Assembly: GCA_043101835.1 (NCBI GenBank)
Contig: JBICHM010000024.1
Span: 1 to 16,977 of the forward strand
Direction: 5' to 3'
DNA length: 16,977 nucleotides
Origin: JBICHM01 sp043101835
GTDB taxonomy: Bacteria; Planctomycetota; Phycisphaerae; Phycisphaerales; UBA1924
The translations under genes and the position numbers were made by a program. This document shows positions 7,821 to 15,486 of the stretch, in pieces (position 1 is the stretch's first letter; each line of letters begins with the position of its first letter). The notes beneath the pieces are model-generated. The model ran no database searches. It had not been told where the DNA came from and saw only the letters and a program-made list of their open reading frames with translations.

Positions 7821-8365
7821 CGCTCGGCGCCGTCGCCCAGGGCGCGGAACAGCCACGCGCGGGCGAGGGTCCAGTCGGCCCGGACCGTGCGGTCGGAGAC
7901 CCCCAGCCGCTCGGCCACCTCCGCCTCGGTCATCCCTCCAAAGAAGCGCATCTCGACGACGCGAGCGGAACGCGCATGGCGCTGCTCGAGCAGATTCAGC
8001 GCCTCGTCGAGTTCGAGCAGGTCCACGCCGGGGCGCCCTGGCGCGTCCGTGAGGGGGATCTGCGTGGCGCCTCCCCCCCGCTTCTGCGCGCCCTTCCTCC
8101 GGGCGTGGTCGACGAGCAGGCGGCGCATCGCGCTCGACGCCCACGCGAGGAACTCGACGCGTGAGCGGATCTGGACCTTCGAATCGGCCAGCAGACGCAG
8201 CCACAGCTCGTTGACGAGGGCGGTGGGCTGGAGGGTGTGATCGACCCGCTCGCCGGCGAAGAGGTGACGCGCGAGGGCCGCGAGGTCGTGCTGGAGCGCG
8301 GCGAGGTCGTCCGGCGCGATGGCCTCGCCCTTCGCGTCACCGGGTTGGTGATCGTTGCCCTCCAT
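7817..8365 (-). CDS. ECF-type RNA polymerase sigma factor (Sigma70_ECF family)
   Basis: The 182-residue product has sigma region 2 (about 20-90, including the HTLQPTALVNELWLRLL motif at 43-59 and FLAWASSAMRRLLVDHAR at 72-89, read from the frame) and region 4 (120-175) with VVEMRFFGGMTEAEVAERLG and the helix-turn-helix VSDRTVRADWTLARAWL. The LQPTALVNE motif is typical of the Sigma70_ECF (TIGR02999-like) group that is expanded in planctomycetes and acidobacteria and often coded next to Ser/Thr kinases. It recruits RNA polymerase to a limited promoter set; the kinase coded with it is the likely input. No anti-sigma gene is seen. The ATG at 8365 lacks a clear Shine-Dalgarno site. Signal and regulon cannot be told from here. 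Confidence 0.93.
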   Translation of the reverse strand: MEGNDHQPGDAKGEAIAPDDLAALQHDLAALARHLFAGERVDHTLQPTALVNELWLRLLADSKVQIRSRVEFLAWASSAMRRLLVDHARRKGAQKRGGGATQIPLTDAPGRPGVDLLELDEALNLLEQRHARSARVVEMRFFGGMTEAEVAERLGVSDRTVRADWTLARAWLFRALGDGAER

Positions 8366-8652
8366 GGGGGCAGTCTACATCGCAGCAGAGGAACCCAGCA
8401 CTGCGAAAGTGGCGTCGCCGGCCCGACGTGAAGCCACTCCCGTCACCCCATGCGTATCGCAACCATTGGGGCGTCGGGCATCGACGCGTCCCGCGCAGAA
8501 GGGCAGACGGTGTCGCCGAGGGAGGATTGAATGCGACTCGTCGGCGAAGGGATGAAGAATCACGCATCGTGGCGGTCTGATCGCACGGTACAGATCCTGC
8601 TTTGTTTCACCTGGATATCTGCTAGGGTTGCAGCATCGAGGAGGAGAGAAGC
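8366..8652. promoter_or_regulatory. Divergent intergenic region: sigma/kinase operon and PAP-CTERM gene
   Basis: This 287-base gap separates the divergent sigma and secreted-protein genes and must carry both promoters. For the plus gene a weak -10-like TAGGGT lies at 8623-8628 with TTTGTT at 8601-8606 (16-base spacing), and a good ribosome site GAGGAG at 8641-8646. For the minus operon no convincing boxes were found. A 26-codon open frame starting ATG at about 8451 has no ribosome site and was not called. Confidence 0.3.
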
Positions 8653-9288
8653 ATGACACTTCGGTACCTGGGAACATGCTGCGCTGTCGCCGCGGCGACG
8701 GGCGCCCACGGCGCGATCAGCTACGGCCCGTATACGTTCGCCGATCAGGCGTTCGCCGACCGCGCTGAGGTGAACGAGACGGGCGACATGTTCATCAATG
8801 GCGCGGCCACGTTTGAGGAAGCGCTCACCGGCTTCACGCCGGACACGGGGCTCTTCAACATCGGCTCGACGAGCGGGCCGACGCCGTTTGCCAACGACTT
8901 CACGCTCTTCTTCGACGACCTCGGCGCGATCGACCTGCCGGGCGCCGACATCGTGCTGTTCGACCTGCGCTACAGCGAGGACGCGTACGAGATCGCGGTG
9001 ATCACCGGCGGCGTCGAGTCGGTGTTCCTGTCGTACTCGACCGCATCGCAGGTGAACACTGGCGAGGTGCACGAGGGCGGCGCCGCGACGGCGTGGGCCG
9101 TCGAGATCGACCTGGCTGATTACGGCGTGTTCGCCGCCGAGGCGATCCGCTTCCGCGCGGGCCCGAGCAACACCAGTTCCGGCAACCCCCAGGCCGACCC
9201 GACCATGGCGGGCGTGCTCAATGTGCCGGCGCCCGGTTCGGGCGCGCTGCTGCTTGGCCTCGGCGTGCTCGCACGGCGCCGCAGGTAG
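8653..9288 (+). CDS. Secreted protein with PAP-type PEP-CTERM sorting signal
   Basis: The 211-residue product starts with a signal peptide (1-20, cleavage likely after AHG). A beta-rich acidic domain follows, with a repeated 'FDDLGAIDLPGADIVLFDLRY' kind of pattern (about 95-117, split here), and low Lys content, typical of extracellular proteins. The end is VPAPGSGALLLGLGVLARRRR (191-211, shown in part): a short proline motif, a hydrophobic stretch and an arginine cluster, the layout of PEP-CTERM signals cut by exosortase, with PAP in place of PEP. The family of the main domain was not recognised. The start is supported by GAGGAGAG at 8641-8648. It is divergent from the sigma operon and convergent with the Kelch-like gene, with 48 bases between them. 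Confidence 0.82.
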   Translation: MTLRYLGTCCAVAAATGAHGAISYGPYTFADQAFADRAEVNETGDMFINGAATFEEALTGFTPDTGLFNIGSTSGPTPFANDFTLFFDDLGAIDLPGADIVLFDLRYSEDAYEIAVITGGVESVFLSYSTASQVNTGEVHEGGAATAWAVEIDLADYGVFAAEAIRFRAGPSNTSSGNPQADPTMAGVLNVPAPGSGALLLGLGVLARRRR

Positions 9289-9336
9289 CGAGATCCATCT
9301 TTTCCCCCGGGCTCGGTGGAAGACGGCGCGCCGCCG

Positions 9337-11277
9337 TTACGGTGATTCCGACCGCGCCGCCGACAGCGGCTCGAAGAGTATGTTGACGATTGTCCATTCA
9401 CCGTTGATGCGCATCAGCTGCAGGTAGTCAAACCACACGGCGCCGGTGAGTTTCGCCAGCGCGATTTTCTCGCGGATCTCGTAGACCTCGATGTCGCAGC
9501 GCGCGGTCGCCGGGTCGAAGCCGAACTCGCGGTTGAAGGCGTCGCCGAGCAGGCGGATCTCCTCCCAGGTGATCGGGCGGAAGTAGTCGAAGCCGGCGCC
9601 CTCGGCCCCCTCCGACCAGCGCTCGACGGTGCGCTTCGAGAGGATTGGGTGGCAGGTCGCCTGGACCTTCGGTCCGTTCATCTCGTAGAAGCCCATGCAG
9701 TAGTCGTGGATGATGCGCTCGATCTCGGGCGCGCCCTGGCGTGTCGGCGGAGGGGGCGCGGCGCCGTTCTCATCAAGAATGATCACCGCTGAATCAACGA
9801 TCAGCCAGCGCCCGTCGAACTGCGCGAGATGGAGGAAGTCGACGACATCCTCCATCACGACGACGGCCGCGGCCGAGCCGGTCTCGAGGTCGTGGACCGT
9901 GATCTCGCACCGTCCGCCTTTGGGGTCGTCACAACGCGTTCCGTTCCGACTCGTGCCGTAGAACTGCAGCCGGTCGTGGTCGTAGGGGCGGATCCATTCG
10001 TCGCTCGGGCGCCCCCGGTAGTTCGTGGCGACGACGCGCCGCGCGATGTCGTGGTGAGCGCGCGAGCGCACCACTTCGTCATCGCCGGCATACTTCGCGG
10101 TGACATACTCGCGGATGGCCGCCTCGACGGCCTGCACGTTCACGGGCTCCGACGCTTCGACTGAGACTTCGCTCGCGACAGCGCCGTCCAGCGCAAGCGT
10201 CACCCAGTCCGTGTACTGCCCTTCGCGCGAGTTGCCGAAGCCAAGGAAGAACCGGTCGCTCCGCGGATCGGTGAAGCCCACGCCAGAGGACCGACGCGCC
10301 GGCGCATCGCCATCGGACAGTTCCGCGACGCGCCACTCGCCCTGCTCGTCTCGCGACACCACGACCAGCCCCGGCACGTTCGTGCGCGCGTCCGCCGTGC
10401 CGCACCAGACGACGAGCGTGTCGGACGCGTCATCGAAGGCGTACATCGGGTTGCGCCGGCCGACCGGCGGGCCGGCGACCTCGACCCTCCGCCACGCCGG
10501 CGGATCGCTGCGCACCTCGAGCGTCCACAGCCCCTGCGCCATCGGCATCGGGTTCTCCTGCGTCGGCGGCGTCTGGCCGCTGAGCATGAGCAGTTCGCCC
10601 CGGTCGGCGTCGAAGCCGAACGCGAAGCCGAATCGCGGGCCGGGGGCATCGTCTGCGCTGAGTTCGGTCCACGTGACCCGGCCTTCGCCGTCGAACACGC
10701 CGATCCATGTGTCGTCGAAGAAGCCCGCGGCCGACACGCCGTGGGAGACGATGAGGGCGCCGGTCTGCGAATCCGCGGCGAAGGCGTGCAGCGCGCGCGC
10801 CGGCGGCGGGTCGATCTGCTCGATCCGCTCGAACACCAGCGCATCGCCCTCGAGTCGGGCGCGGTGCAGGTCGTTGTTGGTGGCGAAGTTCCCGCCGTAG
10901 CCGCCGAAGAGGTAGGCGTGGTCCTCGCCACGAGGCTGCGCGACGCGTCGCGAGCCCGCGGCGTCCGGCGCATCGCCCGCGATCTCGAGCGCCCGCCACG
11001 ACGCCTCGCGCAAGTCGAAGGCCCACGCATCCCCCAGCGGGGCCCCCTGCGGCGCGTAGCCGGAGCCGGCGTAGATCACGACGGTGTCGCCGAAGACCAT
11101 CAGGCTGGGGTGCTCGCGCGCCGCGGGCCCGTCATCGGCCCATTCGATGCGATCCGGCCATGCGGGCGTCGGGCCATCTGCCGACGCCATCGCGACCCCC
11201 GGCGTCGCCAACCGCATGGCCAGCGCCATCGTGAATGCCGCGGCGCCGGCGCCTTGAACGCTGAGTCGATTACTCAT
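9337..11277 (-). CDS. Secreted Kelch-like beta-propeller protein with two NTF2-like domains
   Basis: The 646-residue product starts MSNRLSVQGAGAAAF with a probable signal peptide (cleavage near AMA-SA, about 30). Residues 40-370 form Kelch/galactose-oxidase-like blades: repeats such as LMVFGDTVVIYAGSG, AYLFGGYGGN, LLMLSGQTPP, LVVWCGTAD and FFLGFGNS, each followed by a W-x-x-V/L strand. Residues about 380-505 and 520-640 look like two NTF2/SnoaL-like domains (VEAAIREYVTAKYAGDD ... FDGRWLIVDSAVI; ERIIHDYCMGFYEMNG ... INGEWTIVNILFE), of the lumazine-binding-like type. ATG 11277 overlaps the upstream hydrolase stop by 8 bases, which fixes the start; an open frame reaching to 11796 is shadow. It is the last gene of a three-gene operon. 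The propeller would bind a ligand or protein; function not known. Confidence 0.72.
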   Translation of the reverse strand: MSNRLSVQGAGAAAFTMALAMRLATPGVAMASADGPTPAWPDRIEWADDGPAAREHPSLMVFGDTVVIYAGSGYAPQGAPLGDAWAFDLREASWRALEIAGDAPDAAGSRRVAQPRGEDHAYLFGGYGGNFATNNDLHRARLEGDALVFERIEQIDPPPARALHAFAADSQTGALIVSHGVSAAGFFDDTWIGVFDGEGRVTWTELSADDAPGPRFGFAFGFDADRGELLMLSGQTPPTQENPMPMAQGLWTLEVRSDPPAWRRVEVAGPPVGRRNPMYAFDDASDTLVVWCGTADARTNVPGLVVVSRDEQGEWRVAELSDGDAPARRSSGVGFTDPRSDRFFLGFGNSREGQYTDWVTLALDGAVASEVSVEASEPVNVQAVEAAIREYVTAKYAGDDEVVRSRAHHDIARRVVATNYRGRPSDEWIRPYDHDRLQFYGTSRNGTRCDDPKGGRCEITVHDLETGSAAAVVVMEDVVDFLHLAQFDGRWLIVDSAVIILDENGAAPPPPTRQGAPEIERIIHDYCMGFYEMNGPKVQATCHPILSKRTVERWSEGAEGAGFDYFRPITWEEIRLLGDAFNREFGFDPATARCDIEVYEIREKIALAKLTGAVWFDYLQLMRINGEWTIVNILFEPLSAARSESP

Positions 11278-12808
11278 CAGAAAGGCCCTCGTACAGGGAA
11301 CTGTCGGCATCGAAGCCCATGGTGGCGATCGCGAGCGTCGACGTGACGCGCGGATCCGACTCGCTCGGGCGCAGCGTGATGCGCAGCGCGCGCCCGTCCG
11401 GCCCCTCCAGAAGAAACTCGAAAGCGTCGCGCTCACCCGGGCGCCACCAGGCGAGTTCGAACGGCCCGTATCGATCACGCAGCGCGACCTGATAGTCAGC
11501 CATCCAGCGATACGCCTCACGCGACTTCGCATCGACCGCTTCGTCTTTGCACCCACGGATGGCAAGGCCCGCCCGGAACAGCGCCTCGGCGTCTCCGGAT
11601 CTCGAGACCTCGAAGAACGCCCGCGCCTGCTCCATGAGTGTGTGGGAAGGCCAATCGGCCGGCCGCCGCAGTGCGCGCCAGCCGTCCGCCTCACGCGCCC
11701 GTGTGCGGTCCGTCGACGCCGGCGCCCCGGCCCGGAGAGCGCCGGCGATTTCGTCGTGGGCGTCGACGATTGCGCTCGGCGACGCCGGCACGACATTGTT
11801 CAGCACGAGGACCGCGCTCGGCGGTTCGAGCGCGATCGACCACACACACGCGAACCCCGGAACGAGTCCGGCGACGCGGAAGCGGTCGTCCTCATCGGCG
11901 CCGAACTCGCGCACAAGCAGACGAAGCGACTCCGGGCTGAGCAACCGACCCCCAAGCAGGGCGCGGCTCAGTGCGAGGAGGTCTTCTGCCGTGCTGACGA
12001 AGCCGCCGGCCGCGTACCGCCCTTCGATCGGGAAGGGCGCCGTCGGCACGATCGATCCATCGGGCTCGCGAATGTGACCCGATGCGAGCGACGAGCGATC
12101 GGCAGGATCTGAGTCGCCGAGCGTGGTTCGGCGCATGCCGGCGGGCGCAAGGATCAGTTCGCCGATCGCCTCCTCTAAGGGAAGACCGGTGGCCGACTCG
12201 ACCACGCCCCCGAGGTGGAAGTACCCGAGGTTGCTGTAGAGCACGCGCGTGCCCGGCGCCACGGTGGGGCCGTCGTCGACGAGCGTATCGAGGAAGGGCA
12301 GCCCGCGTCCGTCGGCATCGAGCGTCACACCTGCTTCGATCGGGTCGGCGGCGCCGGCGCGCTCGCGCGCAAGCCCGCTGCGAAACGTAAGCAGTTGGCG
12401 AATCGTGACCGCATCGGCCCACGGCGCGTCGAGGCCGGGCCGGTGCAGCGCGAGTGTGTCGTCGAGCGAGAGGCGCCCTTCATCGACGAGTCGCAGCACC
12501 GCGATGCGCGTGAGCACCTTCGTCAGCGATGCGATACGGAACCGGGTGGCGCCGTTGATTGGCAAGCCGTCGGGCAGTGACTGCAGGCCGGCGGCTCGCA
12601 CGGCCGTTGCGCCATCACCGGCGAGGAGGCCGACAACGCCATGCAGGGCGCCGGACTCGAGGCGCGCCGACGCGACCGCCGCGGCCTGCGCGAGCGCATC
12701 ATCCTGCGTGACGCCGAAGTCCGCGTCCGGCCCGCCCAGCCGCACGCCGGCGAGCGCGAGCGGCGCCAGCACGCAGGCCAGAATCGTCAAGGCAACAGCG
12801 TTCTTCAT
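11270..12808 (-). CDS. Secreted serine hydrolase of the beta-lactamase/esterase fold
   Basis: The 512-residue product starts MKNAVALTILACVLAPLALAG (signal peptide, 1-20, shown in part). A class C beta-lactamase-like domain follows: SLTK (94-97, S-x-x-K nucleophile and base) and YSN (191-193, Y-x-N), with FDTL-like FLDTLVDDGPTVAPGTR before it. Members of this fold are D-aminopeptidases, esterases, penicillin-binding proteins or beta-lactamases. The third motif, usually HxG or KTG before the PGF turn, reads VAG here (FRVAGLVPGF), so the usual His/Lys is missing. About 130 C-terminal residues form an extra domain (from about 385) with a predicted all-beta end. The start ATG 12808 is fixed by a 4-base ATGA overlap with the regulator. 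The downstream Kelch gene overlaps by 8 bases. Confidence 0.85.
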   Translation of the reverse strand: MKNAVALTILACVLAPLALAGVRLGGPDADFGVTQDDALAQAAAVASARLESGALHGVVGLLAGDGATAVRAAGLQSLPDGLPINGATRFRIASLTKVLTRIAVLRLVDEGRLSLDDTLALHRPGLDAPWADAVTIRQLLTFRSGLARERAGAADPIEAGVTLDADGRGLPFLDTLVDDGPTVAPGTRVLYSNLGYFHLGGVVESATGLPLEEAIGELILAPAGMRRTTLGDSDPADRSSLASGHIREPDGSIVPTAPFPIEGRYAAGGFVSTAEDLLALSRALLGGRLLSPESLRLLVREFGADEDDRFRVAGLVPGFACVWSIALEPPSAVLVLNNVVPASPSAIVDAHDEIAGALRAGAPASTDRTRAREADGWRALRRPADWPSHTLMEQARAFFEVSRSGDAEALFRAGLAIRGCKDEAVDAKSREAYRWMADYQVALRDRYGPFELAWWRPGERDAFEFLLEGPDGRALRITLRPSESDPRVTSTLAIATMGFDADSSLYEGLSDE

Positions 12809-13428
12809 CGCTCGTCCTCCGTCGGTGTCGCGCGCACCGCGCCCGGCGCAACGATCGTCGTGGTTTCGATGAGGCGTGTGCCCGGCCGGCGTTCGCACGA
12901 CAGAAGGAAGGCCTGCAGTTCGTCGACCATGGCGTTGAAGTCGCGGAGCTCGTCATCGGTGAGCCAGCCGCTCTGCGTCGCCATGTGCGTGTCGCGGCCG
13001 GGGCCGCGCGTCGTCGCGCCGGAGCGCGCCGACCGCGCGAACGAACGCGAGGCATTCCGAGCGGCGCTGGAGACGAGACTGTTGATCGCGTCGACGAGTT
13101 CCGGATCGGACGCGTCGTAGATAAAGCGCATGTGCGGGTCCGCCTCGTACACGCGCGCGTCCCGGCGCGCCGTGCCGATCGTCCCGACACGGGCGATGAG
13201 GCCCAGGCCCTCGAGCACATCGAAGTGGCGATACAGCGAGCCGGCGCGCCGCCCGAGACGCTCGGCGACCTCCCGAACCGTCCTGGCGCCGCCCCGGGCG
13301 ATCGCATTCAGGATCGCGTAGCGCGTCGGATCGGCGAGGGCGTTGATGGTCACAGGGTCCCGGACGTCGGTCCGGGGGCCGTCGGCCGGGCCGGTCTGCG
13401 AGCCACGATTATTCTGCACAGATGTCAT
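12805..13428 (-). CDS. ArsR-like winged-helix transcription regulator
   Basis: The 207-residue product carries a winged-helix domain at about 25-100: DPVTINALADPTRYAILNAI, ARGGARTVREVAERLG and RRAGSLYRHFDVLEGLGLI with a wing VGTIGTARRDARVYEA; it matches the ArsR layout (ADPTRYAIL, then LYRHFDVLEGLGLI as the recognition helix). No metal-binding CxC motif is seen. The C-terminal half (SGWLTDDELRDFNAMVDELQAFL) is a helical effector or dimer domain. The start ATG 13428 gives the normal N-terminus and lies inside the inverted repeat 13413-13436; there is no Shine-Dalgarno site, so initiation may be leaderless. It is the first gene of the operon with the serine hydrolase and the Kelch-like protein, and is probably their repressor and its own. 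Confidence 0.85.
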   Translation of the reverse strand: MTSVQNNRGSQTGPADGPRTDVRDPVTINALADPTRYAILNAIARGGARTVREVAERLGRRAGSLYRHFDVLEGLGLIARVGTIGTARRDARVYEADPHMRFIYDASDPELVDAINSLVSSAARNASRSFARSARSGATTRGPGRDTHMATQSGWLTDDELRDFNAMVDELQAFLLSCERRPGTRLIETTTIVAPGAVRATPTEDER

Positions 13429-13436
13429 TGTGCAGA
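13413..13436 (-). promoter_or_regulatory. Candidate operator over the regulator's start codon
   Basis: TCTGCACA (13413-13420) and TGTGCAGA (13429-13436) are perfect 8-base inverted arms with an 8-base spacer that contains the start codon (13426-13428). Just upstream of the ATG on the coding strand stands AATAAT (5 of 6 match to a -10 box, about 7 bases before the ATG), so the message would start at or near the ATG. A bound regulator would cover the -10 box and the start codon. No good -35 box was seen. Confidence 0.6.
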
Positions 13437-13616
13437 TTATTGGGATGAACACCCCGCCGGTTGCACGCGCGCCCCCCAGGCGACGCCGACGCTCGTTCGC
13501 GCGTTCACCCGGACGAGCCGGCACGCGACTCCCCGCACCCGGATCCGCGCCGCGCCGCAGCCTCGGGGTTGCGCGCGCCGGCGTGTCAAACACACAACTC
13601 GACGCGCTTCGCCGTC

Positions 13617-13645
13617 TTGACCACATCCCCACCCCGCGAGACAAT
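13617..13645 (+). promoter_or_regulatory. Candidate promoter of tRNA-Gly
   Basis: TTGACC (13617-13622, 5 of 6) and GACAAT (13640-13645, 4 of 6) with a 17-base spacer sit about 10 bases before the mature tRNA 5' end at 13656, a normal layout for a tRNA promoter. Confidence 0.55.
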
Positions 13646-13655
13646 CCCCCGTCCC

Positions 13656-13727
13656 GCGGGTGTAGTTCAGTGGTAGAACGTCAGCTTCCCAAGCTGAATG
13701 TCGCCGGTTCGAGTCCGGTCACCCGCT
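13656..13727 (+). tRNA. tRNA-Gly (anticodon CCC)
   Basis: A 72-base cloverleaf: acceptor stem GCGGGTG (13656-13662) with CACCCGC (13720-13726) and discriminator T 13727; D-arm with GGT; anticodon stem TCAGC/GCTGA (13681-13685, 13693-13697) and loop TTCCCAA, anticodon CCC at 13688-13690; T-arm with GGTTCGAGTCC. No CCA end is encoded. CCC reads GGG, a used but not the commonest Gly codon in GC-rich genomes. A hairpin (13731-13759) without a T tract follows; it may end the transcript. Confidence 0.96.
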
Positions 13728-13730
13728 TTC

Positions 13731-13759
13731 GGAACACCGCACCTGTGGCGGCGTGTTCC
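13731..13759 (+). terminator. Weak hairpin downstream of tRNA-Gly
   Basis: GGAACA (13731-13736) plus CCGC (13737-13740) pair with GCGG (13748-13751) and TGTTCC (13754-13759) over a 7-base loop, with a 2-base bulge. A second hairpin CCCGCC/GGCGGG lies at 13758-13775. Neither is followed by a T run, so this may be a processing or Rho-independent-like element, or chance; the call is tentative. Confidence 0.3.
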
Positions 13760-13857
13760 CGCCGACACGGGCGGGGTCGGCTCGAGCGAGGGCGTCCGAT
13801 TCTGGCGTGCGACGGGTCCGCCACGGCGGCGCTGTCTGCTTCCCGGGACTCTCGCGA

Positions 13858-15486
13858 ATGGCCAAGTTCTATCTGAAGAGCACCAACGGATCCGCGGGCG
13901 ATGTGTCGCTCGCCGCCGGCCCGATCGCCATCGGCCGGCATCCGGACAACGACATCGTCCTGAAGGACGATCTCGCCAGCCGCTTCCACTGCGTCATCGA
14001 GCCTGCGCCTGGCAAGGGCTATCGCGTGCGCGACCTCGGCTCGCGCAACGGCACGCGCGTCAATGAGGAATCGGTCGAGGAGGCCGTCCTCAAGCCGGGG
14101 GATGTGATCCAGGTCGGCGGGGCGGCGTTCCACTTTCAGGTGGATTCCTCGATCGCTGAACGCCGGGCCGCGGCGAGGGCGAAGGTCGAGGAGACCGGAA
14201 GCAACGGCGTCGGGCTCGCATGGGCGGCGGAACTGCGCGAGCTCATCGAGGAACTGCCCCCCAAGGGGCCGGCCGACAACAACGTCGTGCTCATCGACGC
14301 GTCGGGTCGCAAGAGCGGCGCCCTGGCGGGCGCGGGGCCGGGGCCGGAGGCGGTGCGACTGCTGCTGCTCGTGGCCTCGAAGAGCCGCGCGACGGACATC
14401 CACCTCGAGCCGCGAGGCGAGGAGGTGCACGCGCGCATCCGCGTGGACGGGCAGATGGTCTCGATCGCCGAGTTGCCCCCGAAGGTCGGGCAGTTCGTCA
14501 TCGGCCTCATCCGCACGGCGTGCGAACTGAAGACCGCCGGGCGCGACGCGATGCTCGACGGGCATTTTTCGAGCGAGATCGACGGCAATCGCGTGGACTA
14601 CCGCGCCTCGTTCACCCCGAGCGTGCACGGGCAGAAGCTCGTGCTGCGCGTGCTCGATCTGCGCAACACGCCGACGAGCCTCGATGCGCTCGGCCTCGCC
14701 CCCTACATGCTCAACCGGCTGCGTCAGGTGTGCCAGCAGGACGCCGGCATGGTGCTCGTCTGCGGCCCCACCGGCTCGGGCAAGACGACGACGCTCTACA
14801 ACGCGATGCGCGAGATCGATCGCGAACACCGGAACGTCGTCACGATCGAAGATCCGGTCGAGTACCACCTGGAGGGCGTCACACAGATTCCGGCTGAAGA
14901 GGGCAAGGGCAACTCCTTCAACAGCCTGCTCCGTTCGGTGCTGCGCCAGGACCCGGATGTGATCCTCGTCGGCGAGGTGCGCGACGAGGAGACGGCGCGC
15001 ACCGCGATGCGGGCTGCGATGACCGGGCACCTGGTCTTCAGCACGGTGCACGCGAAGGACACGATCGGCGCCATCTTCCGCCTGCTCGACCTTGGCGTGG
15101 AGCCGTACCTCGTCGCCAACTCGCTCGATCTCGTCGTCGCGCAACGCCTCATCCGGGTGCTTTGCGACCGCTGCAAACAACCGACCCGCATCACGCCGGC
15201 ACAGTCGACGAAGATGGGCCGCTTCACCGAGGGCACGAAGCAGCTGTACACACCCGTGGGGTGCAGCCAGTGCCTGCGCACGGGCTATCGCGGGCGCAGC
15301 GCGCTGCTCGAGATGCTCGACTTCAACGACGACCTGCGCGATGTCATTCTCACCAAGCCCTCCATCAACGCGATCAAGAAGGTGATCGAGCAGGGCCTCT
15401 TCACGACGCTGCAGCAGTCGGGCTGGCAGCTCGCGGCGCGCGGCGCGACGTCGCTCGAAGAGGTCGAACGCGTGGTCGGCGCGTGA
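13858..15486 (+). CDS. FHA domain fused to a GspE/PilB-type secretion ATPase
   Basis: The 542-residue product begins with an FHA domain (about 20-95): IGRHPDNDIVL (25-35), SRFHCVI (41-47) and SRNGTRVN (62-69), the residues that bind phosphothreonine. A linker (100-160) follows, then the type II secretion/type IV pilus ATPase: Walker A GPTGSGKTTT (303-312), the Asp box IEDPVEY (330-336), Walker B DPDVILVGEVRDEET (365-379) and the His box STVHAKD (395-401), then a zinc finger with CDRC (436-439) and CSQC (469-472) and GYRGR. It would power assembly of a pilus or pseudopilus, with the FHA as a phospho-dependent docking site in place of the usual N-terminal domain. The start at MAKFYL (13858) is supported by domain boundaries; no clear ribosome site. 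The next gene overlaps by 3 bases (GTGA). Confidence 0.93.
   Translation: MAKFYLKSTNGSAGDVSLAAGPIAIGRHPDNDIVLKDDLASRFHCVIEPAPGKGYRVRDLGSRNGTRVNEESVEEAVLKPGDVIQVGGAAFHFQVDSSIAERRAAARAKVEETGSNGVGLAWAAELRELIEELPPKGPADNNVVLIDASGRKSGALAGAGPGPEAVRLLLLVASKSRATDIHLEPRGEEVHARIRVDGQMVSIAELPPKVGQFVIGLIRTACELKTAGRDAMLDGHFSSEIDGNRVDYRASFTPSVHGQKLVLRVLDLRNTPTSLDALGLAPYMLNRLRQVCQQDAGMVLVCGPTGSGKTTTLYNAMREIDREHRNVVTIEDPVEYHLEGVTQIPAEEGKGNSFNSLLRSVLRQDPDVILVGEVRDEETARTAMRAAMTGHLVFSTVHAKDTIGAIFRLLDLGVEPYLVANSLDLVVAQRLIRVLCDRCKQPTRITPAQSTKMGRFTEGTKQLYTPVGCSQCLRTGYRGRSALLEMLDFNDDLRDVILTKPSINAIKKVIEQGLFTTLQQSGWQLAARGATSLEEVERVVGA

Noticed and set aside
6210..8240. 676-codon plus frame opposite the kinase
   Set aside because: Antisense shadow; the kinase motifs (HRDLKPAN, DFG, APE) are on the minus strand.
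8451..8531. 26-codon open frame beginning MRIATIGASG, recalling NAD(P)-binding proteins
   Set aside because: Too short, no ribosome site, and the similarity is limited to the first residues; probably chance.
9323..9337. Hairpin ACGGCG/CGCCGT between the convergent genes as a terminator
   Set aside because: No T tract on either strand and it overlaps the Kelch gene's stop codon; too weak to call.
13681..15180. 499-codon minus frame opposite the FHA-ATPase gene
   Set aside because: Antisense shadow of the ATPase, also running through the tRNA gene.
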